A stretch of DNA of 64,000 nucleotides from NCBI GenBank assembly GCA_904066235.2, contig CAJFCV020000003.1:8308001-8372000 (forward strand), read 5' to 3'. The position numbers were made by a program, and so were the translations under genes. Below the pieces are notes generated by a model. The model saw only the letters and a program-made list of their open reading frames with translations. It was not told where the DNA came from and did not search any database. This stretch comes from Bursaphelenchus xylophilus (lineage: Eukaryota > Nematoda > Chromadorea > Rhabditida > Aphelenchoididae). This document shows positions 1 to 18,612 of this stretch, piece after piece. Each line of letters begins with the position of its first letter. The stretch's first letter is position 1.

Positions 1-1140
1 GCGACCCTGGATGAAGTCCAAGAGCAGCTAGCCTCTAAACTTCGAGAAGTGGACAATGAAATTTTCTTGGAGATGTTCGAGGAAGAGCATTACAGATTTG
101 AAACAACGACAATCAAAGTTAATAATCTCGCTCAAGAACCCGCATTGTATCTACCTCCCACCACTTCTGCTGGAAGTAACGTTGTGCTCAGTCAAAGATT
201 ACCTTATGGAAATGATGAAAAAATTAGAAGAGTAGGTTGATTTTGTGGCCTTTGGAGTACTTCTCATTTTTATTATGCACAATGAAAATCTTTTTTGCAG
301 AGCCTTCAATTTTACTTTATTCTACGCAAATTTTCCCTGGATTTACGCGGCCTTCCCGAGCCAATTCTGCCTTTGTCCTCCAAGGTTCGAACCCTTGCCG
401 AAATCAACGATTGTATCAATCTTAGTAAGTCATTCATTTGAGACGTATGTAACGCATTTTTTAGATAACAGCGATCTCCTTTCATGCACTGTGATACAAA
501 ACAATGAAAGGCATCCCAGGTTCTTAGTCACGGACCAATTTCAATTAATTTTGGTCGAACCGGATAGCAGAAAACTTGGATGGGCAGTGGTTTGCTTTGC
601 CGGATTATTACAGGTATGTTCTTTTTATAAATTTTAATTGTTCCTTCCCTTTTAGGATACTCATGTAACGGGAGATCAGAATGACAGCCGAGCTCTTCAT
701 GTCGTCGTTGAGGACGTGAAATCCAGGATTAAGCCCAAGTCTCAACCTCAATTCAATGCGAAATTAGTCTTTGACGACCATATACGGTGCATGGCGGCGA
801 AACAGAGGCTGGGAAAGGTAACAATTGGTCTATGTTTAGAAATATCAGGTGTAGTATTACGTCATTATGTTATTTGATATTGTTTCAGGGTCGGAAACGT
901 TCTCGTCTCTTCAAGCTAAATCTCATCTCTGAATTGTTTGGTGGTAATACAGTAGACGAAAACAAATCTATCCCGGTGTCTCCGAACCCTGTCAACAACC
1001 ATCGAGTCCTCTGCCTAGCCCCCGGCTCAGTCCAAGCCGTTCCTCATTCCCAGTCCAGCAATGCGAGTCTCTACTCGGTGGATCCTCAAGTCCCGGAAGA
1101 CCCTCTTATGAGCCCAAAAGGCTCGATAAAGCATCTCTAG
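1..1140 (+). CDS. gop-1: CLEC16A/GOP-1 homologue, C-terminal part (5' truncated by window)
   Basis: Exons 1-231, 301-424, 465-613, 656-817 and 889-1140 encode the last 305 residues before a TAG. The gene enters the window in frame, so its start lies outside. The order of conserved blocks is that of animal CLEC16A after the FPL domain: an acidic FLEMFEEEHYR segment, ALYLPPTTSAGS, RLPYGNDEKIRR, a NNSDLLSCTVI block, LILVEPDSRKLGWAVVCFAGLL, DDSRALHVVVED and FDDHIRCMAAKQRLGKGRKR. CLEC16A proteins act in endosome/lysosome traffic and mitophagy, and the C. elegans member GOP-1 is implicated in phagosome and dense-core vesicle maturation (family knowledge). The C-terminal tail (from about 960) is Ser/Pro-rich and of low complexity. 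Introns are 40-71 nt, typical of nematodes. Family assignment is firm. Confidence 0.9.
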
Positions 1141-1222
1141 GTCATGTATTATATATCTCGGTAAATTATGGGTAATAATGATACAAATATTTTGTAGTAC
1201 AGTGTAATTAAAAAGAACAAGG

Positions 1223-1228
1223 TTTATT
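1223..1228 (-). terminator. Poly(A) signal for the 16-Cys secreted protein gene
   Basis: TTTATT on the plus strand reads AATAAA on the minus strand, about 83 nt downstream of the TGA at 1311. It lies inside the likely 3' UTR of the opposite gene. Confidence 0.5.
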
Positions 1229-1285
1229 TTTGACAGAAAAATTGTTGAGAAGTTAATCATGAAATTATAAAGGAAGTTGTGTACA

Positions 1286-1291
1286 AATAAA
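1286..1291 (+). terminator. Poly(A) signal AATAAA for the CLEC16A homologue
   Basis: A canonical AATAAA lies 146 nt after the stop codon. It sits only 20 nt before the last codon of the convergent minus-strand gene, so the two transcripts probably overlap at their 3' ends. Confidence 0.5.
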
Positions 1292-1310
1292 CTTTTTTTC
1301 AGAAGGTCTT

Positions 1311-1952
1311 TCAGTTGTCTTCGATATTTATCTTCTTACAGGCATTGGTCAACTTCTGGAACCCAGATTCAGCCAAACACGAGCAAAGCTCACGAGCTTT
1401 TTCAGTCGTCCACATGGAGTTGATGCAACGCTTGGCGGTGTCCATGATTGTCTGATCCGACGGCAGTTTCAATCCGCAATTCATCCTCTCACTGCATTTG
1501 ACCGTCCTTGTATCAATGCATTGCTTGGCACAGACCGCGAATGGAACGGCTTGGATGACCGCTTGTTTTAACGGGACCCCTCCATTCTTGGCAATCCACC
1601 TGTTGATTTCGTTGAGCATGATCAACTTGAGCGAGTCTGAACTGCGTCGCTGGATCAGAGGATTATCATCGGAAGGGCTTTTCAAACAACTAGTGTCCAG
1701 TTCTTGGCGAATACAGGTGATTACTCCATTCAGTTCAGGTTGATAGAACTTTACGCACTTGTGAGCGGCCGGATAATCAATTCCGATGGCAGTTAGTCGA
1801 GTTGAGCAGTGGGTTGCACATTGAGGAAGAGCGGCTGATACTCGATTGGCACAGGGCTTCAGATCATCGCATACACATTGAGGAGAACCTCTAGACTCTC
1901 CAGACTTGATCAGCAAGAAAAACAGAAGCAAGAACCCAAATCGAACGAACAT
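1311..1952 (-). CDS. Secreted cysteine-rich protein, single exon, family not recognised
   Basis: An uninterrupted 213-residue frame runs from ATG at 1952 to TGA at 1311. A GTG two codons further upstream also keeps the frame open, but the ATG is the natural eukaryotic start. The N-terminus (MFVRFGFLLLFFLLIKSGES) is a clear signal peptide. The mature part has 16 cysteines in two groups of eight, separated by a Cys-free linker of about 50 residues (LKSPSDDNP...VIQAVPFAV). The pattern PQC-x3-C in the first half resembles AVC-x3-C in the second, so an internal duplication is possible. There is no membrane anchor, so the product is probably extracellular. Lack of introns is unusual for this window. 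It resembles nematode-specific small secreted Cys-rich proteins, but I do not recognise a named family. Confidence 0.75.
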   Translation of the reverse strand: MFVRFGFLLLFFLLIKSGESRGSPQCVCDDLKPCANRVSAALPQCATHCSTRLTAIGIDYPAAHKCVKFYQPELNGVITCIRQELDTSCLKSPSDDNPLIQRRSSDSLKLIMLNEINRWIAKNGGVPLKQAVIQAVPFAVCAKQCIDTRTVKCSERMNCGLKLPSDQTIMDTAKRCINSMWTTEKARELCSCLAESGFQKLTNACKKINIEDN

Positions 1953-2404
1953 TTTCACCAGAATGAGATCGGTCCCAGATCTGGCATCGCGTTTTTACGA
2001 CCATAAAAGCTGTGCATTCGAATATGTAATGAATTGCGCATAATTTGCCACAAAACACAGAGATATCGACGCACAAGGTTGCGTTGAGCCGTAAAACTCG
2101 TCTTTCTTCTAATAAGGTATTTATTTTCTGGGCTATTCTCTTATTGCGAGAAAAGTCGCGAAGCTTTGTTCTGCAAGGCTCGTTGATCTTTGATTATCCC
2201 TTTGTAGTCCAATTCAACACAAATCCCGTTGTAAAAAAAAAGATTTTTTTTGAAAAAATCCTAAATTTTGCATTTTATCATCATCTGTTTCAAACACTAA
2301 ACATGAAAAATTTTGGACTAAAAAAATCTCTTCATAACCGGTAATTCTCATCTGAAACCTTCAAAAGAATTCACATATAACAATATAAATATTTACTACT
2401 TTTC
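1953..2404. other. Intergenic, 452 bp
   Basis: This lies between the 5' end of the secreted Cys-rich gene and the 3' end of the POLDIP2 homologue, both on the minus strand. It is AT-rich with an A-run/T-run stretch near 2231-2265. It presumably holds the promoter of the Cys-rich gene and the POLDIP2 3' UTR. I see no coding signal. Confidence 0.6.
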
Positions 2405-3526
2405 CTATTGAACTACATTTTCGTTATTTCCATGCGAATTTTGAGAAGAATTCGATTCCAGGAGTAATGTCGGCATGTTTACTTCAAACACTGTGCCATC
2501 TTCCTCCTTTTCGAGTTTGAACTTTCCCCTGAAATAAAAAAATATTAGAATTTTACTTGGTTTCTCACCATAAATGCCCGCCTTTCTTTTGTAATAACTG
2601 CACGGTGCTGCTGAATTGATAGGCCGGATCTGCAGTGGATAATCGAGGATACTCTCCAACAACTCCACCACCATTCACTTGAGTCAGATTGTTTAGAGAA
2701 AACACTTTGATTTGCCGATCTCTGAGAATTAGATCGCTTCCATCCAAGTTCTCAAGTCTAACCACATATCTCCAGCAGTGTTTGATTTGGCCGTTGATTG
2801 AGTTTTGTCCTAAGTAGAATGTAGTGGCTGTTACTCGAACATTATTGGTTGTTTCCACATGTGTTGCCTGCGGGGCCATCCATGATCGTTGGGACGGGAC
2901 ATTATGCGTGTTCACATATCCGAGTTCTAAAATCATGGAAAAGAAATTCGAAGAATGTTTACCTGGTCGATTTGGGTCCATGAATTTGAACAACCGGTCG
3001 AAAAGATCATGATCAATCGGTGCTGTACCATTCTTTTGGACTCTGTATTCCAAGGGCAATATGTCATTGTGTGGGACACAGTCCATTCCATTGATGATTC
3101 CAATACTTTTCCCTTCCCGGCCACCATTCTCAGACAGGTAGACTGTCAAATCCACGGGCATTCTCATGTGATCCCAATCGCCTTTGTGAATAAGCACTTG
3201 GTAATAAGGGACCACTTCAAATTTTGACGTGTTCTCGTTCCTAAACATATAAACATGCAGAAGGAGAGGTAATTACTCACGCTTTTTGCTTTCCATACAC
3301 TTTGCAGTCGAAAGAACATACTACAACTCCACGATAGGCGAAAACTCGATGTAAAAATACCTAAAATCAATGAATAACAAGAAAGAAAACATACTTGTCC
3401 CGCTGGGTATCTGTCTTCGACCTTCGGACTACTGAGAGTACCTAATTCAACCAGATTTGGGGCCGCTGAGAAGCGACGACATCCAGCAAGAACTCGAGAC
3501 AGCTGCCGTGGATATAAAAGTAGCAT
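2405..3526 (-). CDS. POLDIP2: POLDIP2 (PDIP38) homologue: YccV-like plus ApaG domains
   Basis: Five exons (3526-3395, 3360-3281, 3240-2963, 2926-2569, 2528-2405) give 323 residues with consistent phases. The N-terminus MLLLYPRQLSRVLAGCRRFS is Arg-rich and lacks acids, as in a mitochondrial presequence. It is followed by a YccV/hemimethylated-DNA-binding-like half (YRGVVVCSFDCKVYGK, YYQVLIHKGDW, GMDCVPHNDILPL). The C-terminal ApaG/DUF525 domain contains WRYVVRLENLDG, NGGGVVGEYPRLS, YQFSSTVQL and GHLWGKFKLEKEEDGTVFEV. POLDIP2 is described in mitochondria and nucleus, linked to ClpXP adaptor function, PrimPol/Pol delta binding and metabolism. The gene lies 150 bp behind COQ5 on the same strand, consistent with a two-gene operon. 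Human POLDIP2 is 368 residues, so this copy is slightly shorter. Confidence 0.9.
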
Positions 3527-3676
3527 ACCTTAAGTGCTAATCAATAAAAATACAATGAAGAAGAAGAATGTCAATCATGTACAAAATATTTCAAGCGGAA
3601 CGAGCTGATAACCATTTGTTTCAAAGCAATTTTTTAACAATTTATACCTAAAACAATATCAACAATAAAAAATAGT
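3527..3676 (-). promoter_or_regulatory. Short intercistronic region COQ5-POLDIP2 (candidate operon junction)
   Basis: Only 150 bp separate the COQ5 stop from the POLDIP2 ATG. On the minus strand the last 60 nt are T-rich and contain an acceptor-like TTTTTATTGATTAG 12 nt before the ATG, suitable for spliced-leader addition. No canonical AATAAA is visible in the gap, so the poly(A) signal of COQ5 would have to be a variant. Confidence 0.4.
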
Positions 3677-4728
<1,052 letters not shown>

Positions 4729-6990
4729 TTCGATCTTCCTCGAGAAAATTTTTTTTTCGGAAATTTATCTTTGTGTCAACTGTTGGCTTGTTCGGTCAAG
4801 TGTTGCTCTGGTAAGGTAAAATACGATAATGATACCGAAGTTGACGAATTCTGGTTGATAAAAACACGAAAAGGTATTTTTGAAGCACTATACGTCTATT
4901 TATGGTTATATTTTCTGCCCTTTCTATAATATTTTTAGTAATAACACCTTATCAAAAGTACAATATGGCGGAACTCATTGTGCGGCTCTTAAAACATCCT
5001 ATTTTGGAGCGGATGTTAAATTATATCTCTGGTTAAGTAATAAAACACGGCGGCCACCTGAAAATTCTTTTTCTCGAAGGGTTCTGTCTTTCCCTTCAAG
5101 GAAAATTTCAATATACCATCTTTTCTACAGTAACCTTTTTGGATTCAATCGTTGCGCCAATCTTGTTCCAGGCCTTCTAGATGAGAGGCACGTGCAGATA
5201 ATTATGCTAGCTGCCACTAGAGATTCGCATTTGAATAATTTGCTTTACTAGCCAGATTAATCACCCTCTGTAAATACTGCCCCCCATTTAACGTATCAAA
5301 GTTTTATTGCTGTTTATTTTTGATATACGACCTCTGGCAGGGATCACGGCCTTCCACTTACCGTCAAATGTTATTTCCAATGTTATTGGAAACTTTTTTT
5401 GTGTTCGACCGCCTGCTATTGTCAACGTTGGATTTATTTGTGAAAGTTTAGAGACGAAGGGCCAGAGTTTACTTATGCCCGTCACATGCGAATTGGTTCA
5501 ATTTCAAAGCGATTTTCGCGCAAAAAAGACTGTTATTTGGAAAAGGGATTGTGCAACACAAATTTGGTAGATGGATTGTCAAAGGGATCTGAACTTTTCC
5601 CTCTCAACTTTACTCGGACTTGTTTAAACTTCGAATCGAGTACGGTGGATGGGGTGTCGGATGGAGGGGTTGATGACGTTGGAAGGTGAAAGATGAGGGG
5701 ACAGATCGGGATTATGAGGGGTGGGGCAGTTGTTTGAGACACCGTAAGTGCGAACGGCCAAATCACTTAAGTGCAGGTTGAACTGTGTGTAGTTTAGATT
5801 ACATGTGTGTCAAAATTTGTCGAGAACACACATCTTACAAGTTCTTGAACGAGTTACGGTCGGTCTTCCTAGATCATCAGCTTTAAGTCATCTTTTATAT
5901 GGTACAAACGAAATACTTGTGAAACATGGCCATAGTTATAATAAATCATGTTGCTCAAACCTTTTTACCTATAATCACCATGACGTTTCAAAATTTCAGC
6001 ACAGACTAGACAATCCTAACCTACGAATTCCGGCCCTTGTTCCCTTCCCTTTGACCATACTGTACTTGGTCAATAAACGATTGCACAACTTTGTTTATAT
6101 ATGAAACGTTGCGGTGTTTTCGGTTTTATGTTGCCACTCAAATGATCTCGTAGAGAGACGCCCAATCATGTGTGTACAACAGGGTCAGGTTATGTTGGAA
6201 ATATCGAGAATAATCTTTTTATATCCGGATTTAACTGAGAGCCGGTATTCGTGAGGGGTTACTTCAGCAATCATCGGTTTTTAGCGTGAAGTTACCGGTA
6301 ACACGTTAGAGCCAAACAATATCTTATAAAAACTATTTTCTTATATATTTGTGTTATACTTTAGATTACTCTTTAAAGCTTTCGTCAACAAAAAATCGGT
6401 ATGATTTTGTCACCAAAAAGTAGTTTGATTCCAATTTTGGAAAGGAGCAAATATTTGTGAGGAAATGCTTATATCATAGATCAACAGTTAGGTGTTATTT
6501 CTGTGGTATAATCCGCCTATTCATTGTTGCCCCGAGGGCTTCGCGCGGGATTGTTTGTTCGACCAATTAAGCGTCAATTAAATAGGCAGGTTCAGGGATC
6601 TGCGCGAGGTCATGTTTTATTTTGACAATGCCGGGAGGTCAGAGGTTTCCGTAGAACTTTTGCTTATTAATTCGTCATAAATATTTATATGTCATCCATT
6701 ACGCGACCACAAAACAGAGAGAATTTGTTAAAACAATGACGTATTTTAACAAGCTTTCAAGTAGTCTTTAAAAGTCTTCAAATTTAAACGCTTTTATAAT
6801 GAAAAATGCAAACAGAAGGTCCAAGTTCCCATTGTGTTCTTTTGTATTTTTAGCTTAGCTTTGCAACAGAACACAGTTAACTGTTAAAAATATTTTGTAG
6901 TAACGTTGATGACTTTTTCTTCTGCAATTTTGAAGACTTTTTTTCTGCGTGCAAATGAAGTAATAGCTCTTTGACGTTGTCTTTGCAGAT
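4729..6990. other. Intergenic, 2.26 kb, between divergent COQ5 and SLC17-type genes
   Basis: AT-rich sequence that should hold both promoters. Short open frames occur on both strands. The most coding-like is on the minus strand around 5766-5288, but it has no ATG, no clear splice pairing and no family I recognise. A perfect 12-bp palindrome GTTACCGGTAAC lies at 6291-6302. A CGACCAATTAAGC block near 6559 recurs as CGACCAATTAAGC near 26275, upstream of FASN. I see no RNA gene. Confidence 0.5.
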
Positions 6991-8706
6991 ATGACAAAAA
7001 TCTTTGTTTCGACCGACCTTCCACCTCAGATTTTGGCCCCAGATGTCACAAAGTCAGATCGTTATCCCTCTTATATTCCGACTGATTCTTCATCAGAACG
7101 ACCAGAGCCAACCTTCAAATTCTTCAAAGTTTTTAACACAAGGACTCGATTCCTCATTATGATCAATGTTTTGTTATGTCTGGCGTCGGTTTGGTCCAAT
7201 ATTTTGGCATTCAATTTTGCACTGGTATGCTTTAATCAAGGCGGAGAAGACGAAGATGATAAAGGCGGGGATGTAATATTTACATCCAGACAAGTCTCGT
7301 TTCTGACATCAATAGTTGCCGCAAGCGCTTTTGTCGCCAACTTTATTGTTGTTCAAATTGTAAGCCCAACTTTTATTCACACCGTTAATTGAATTGTAAT
7401 AAGGAAAGTTCGTGTTTCAGGTCAATCGCTTCGGAATCCGAACGCTTTTTACGTTTCTTGGCCTCCTTTCTGCCGCGGTGACTGCTCTTTTACCATTAGC
7501 AATATCCTCCGGTTACTATTTTACTCTCATTTTACGGGCTCTTCAAGGAGTCGCGTTCTCCGCGAATTTCCCGGTGATTGGCGCATTCTCCTCCAAATGG
7601 ACGTATTACAAGCAAAATGGGTTATTTGTATCGGCATTGGTCGCGTATGTGCAGTTATCGCCGGCCATTACAATGCCAATCAGTGGAGCTCTCTGTGAAA
7701 GTTCCATGAGCTGGCCTTCTGTGTTTTATGCACATGCTATTGCTTCAGCGATATTGTTCGTGTTGTTTGGGATTTTTTATAGGAATAGTCCAGGTAAAAT
7801 GACTTTGGGTTAATTTCAAGGAAAAATATTTAATTCCAGAAAAGCACCGATATGTTGGCGACACGGAGCTGAACAAGATCAAAAAGTTCAAGACCCAAGC
7901 CAACAAAAAAGAACTCCGTTCCATTCCGTACCGTCAAATCCTTACGACTCCCTCGGTTTGGGCGGTTTGGATTGGTGGAATTGGCAACTTCGTATGTGTG
8001 AACATGATGTTCCTCTATTCCCCAACATACATGTCCAAAGTCCTCGGATTTCCAGTCCATAGCACTGGAATTTCTTCGGCGTTGGCTCCTTTGGCTCAAT
8101 TTTTAATCAAATTATTTGCCGGATTCACAAGCGACAAAGTTAAATGTCTCAGTGAGACAAACAAATTGAGATTATACAATACAGTGGCCTTCTTTGGAAG
8201 CGCATTATTGTTGCTGACATTGGCATTCTGGCCCTCAGATCAACACAAATTTATGTTACTTTTATTTGGGGCTTCCGCCGGATTATTGGGCTTTACTACA
8301 GGCGGATTTTTCAAGGCCGGCCCGTTGGTTAGCAAGCAGTACAGTCACTTTGTAACAGGAAACATTTCACAGAGTGAGTTACAGCATCAGAAGTGGGAAA
8401 AAATTGGGAATAAGTCAGAAAAAAAGCTAAAGTCGTGAAAAAATAAACAAAAATGATGACAAAAATTATGATGACAATTTTTCAGCGATCACAATCACAA
8501 TGTTAATAGTCCCGTTCATGGTGAACGGCCTCGCACCCGACAACACGGCCGAGCAGTGGAGGTGGGTGTTTGTGGTGACGGCGGCCGTATTGGCCACCAC
8601 AAACCTCTTGTTCATCATCATGGTCTCTGCTCTGCCCGCACCTTGGACTCAGTCTTTGAACTCGACAGAAACCTCGGCCAACTCGAGCACTTCAACCCGC
8701 GCATAA
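6991..8706 (+). CDS. SLC17-type major facilitator transporter
   Basis: Four exons (6991-7359, 7421-7793, 7840-8373, 8486-8706) encode 498 residues. An acceptor-like CTTTGCAG ends 2 nt before the ATG, so the start is well supported. A hydrophilic N-terminus of about 45 residues is followed by about 12 hydrophobic segments: TM1 FLIMINVLLCLASVWSNILA, a loop GGEDEDDKGGD, the TM4-5 region ALQGVAFSANFPVIGAFSSKW, a central cytoplasmic loop (EKHR...KKELRSIPYRQIL) and C-terminal TMs ending in a Ser/Thr-rich tail. The arrangement, with WPSVFYAHA, an EKH loop start and PSVWAVWIGGIGNF, is that of the SLC17 anion/phosphate/vesicular transporter family, which is expanded in nematodes. The substrate cannot be told from sequence. 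Its 3' end converges with FASN. Confidence 0.85.
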
Positions 8707-8797
8707 TCCCTTCTGGTTATTTGCTTTAGTTCTCCTGTAATCTCGGTGCAAGGAGCGATTGTAAAAACAAAAAGATTAATTGGTCATACTCAGGTCT

Positions 8798-8803
8798 AAT
8801 AAA
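8798..8803 (+). terminator. Poly(A) signal AATAAA of the SLC17-type gene
   Basis: AATAAA lies 92 nt after the TAA at 8704-8706. Confidence 0.6.
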
Positions 8804-8878
8804 CACATCCAGTTTCAAGCAATCTTGAACTTATTTCAAAAGCAAAAATCGCCAATATTAAAAAGTTTTATGAAATGC

Positions 8879-8884
8879 TTTATT
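8879..8884 (-). terminator. Likely FASN poly(A) signal
   Basis: AATAAA on the minus strand, 567 nt after the FASN stop. It would give a long 3' UTR. No closer canonical signal was noticed. Confidence 0.4.
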
Positions 8885-9450
8885 AATCTAAATGTCTGAT
8901 AGTACGCAAAGAAAAGAAGAAGTCTTTGGGGGTTGCTCTGATACGATACTATTAAAAATTCATACAATTACATTCGGCTAGGAGACAGACTAACCAAATG
9001 CCAAAAACAAAAAAATGTTCTGGAGAAGATCACCCGACCGCGTCAGCTTCAAAATGCCGCCAAGCAGAGAAGCCGAAGGGCTTGAAGGCCGCCAAGCAAG
9101 ACAAACCCTCAGGCAACTCGTTCATGAAGGACCCGGAAATTGATCGAAGAGAACCAGAAACAATTACAACAAGATAAGCATGACACTATTTGTGGATAAG
9201 ACCCCGATTTTATAACAATTAAAGGACATTGAGAAAGAAGAAGAAGAAACGAAGAGTACGGAGGAAAGAGAGAGGGGCCGACGAACACACTGCGGTCAAG
9301 ATAACATGCTATAAAGGGAGGAGAGAGAACAGAGAGAACGGATACGAACTATTGGAGAATACCCGAATTTCACGGCATGTCGACGATTTTGGCTACATGA
9401 AGTGAGTGGTTTGATTAGAGAGGACCGATTTGTTCATTTCCTTGGCGAGC

Positions 9451-18612
<9,162 letters not shown>

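Larger units (their letters stand above)
8707..9450. other. 3' regions of SLC17-type gene and FASN
   Basis: The region between the two convergent stop codons. It is probably mostly FASN 3' UTR on the minus strand. On the plus strand it is strongly purine-rich between about 9200 and 9350 (GAAGAAGAAGAAAC and GGAAAGAGAGAGGGG blocks), so the minus-strand UTR would be pyrimidine-rich. Two short open stretches near 9050-9180 look coding-like by composition, but they have no start/stop context or family match. Confidence 0.5.

Noticed and set aside
379..390. GGTTCGAACCC, a tRNA B-box look-alike
   Set aside because: It lies inside a conserved CLEC16A exon (KVRTLAEI) and has no A box or stem pairing.
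5288..5766. Coding-like minus-strand frames between COQ5 and the SLC17-type gene
   Set aside because: No ATG, no reliable splice pairing and no recognisable domain; could be a decayed gene, but not supportable.
9030..9180. Short plus-strand Lys/Ala-rich frame
   Set aside because: Purine bias of the FASN 3' UTR antisense strand explains the composition; no start/stop context or known small protein fits.
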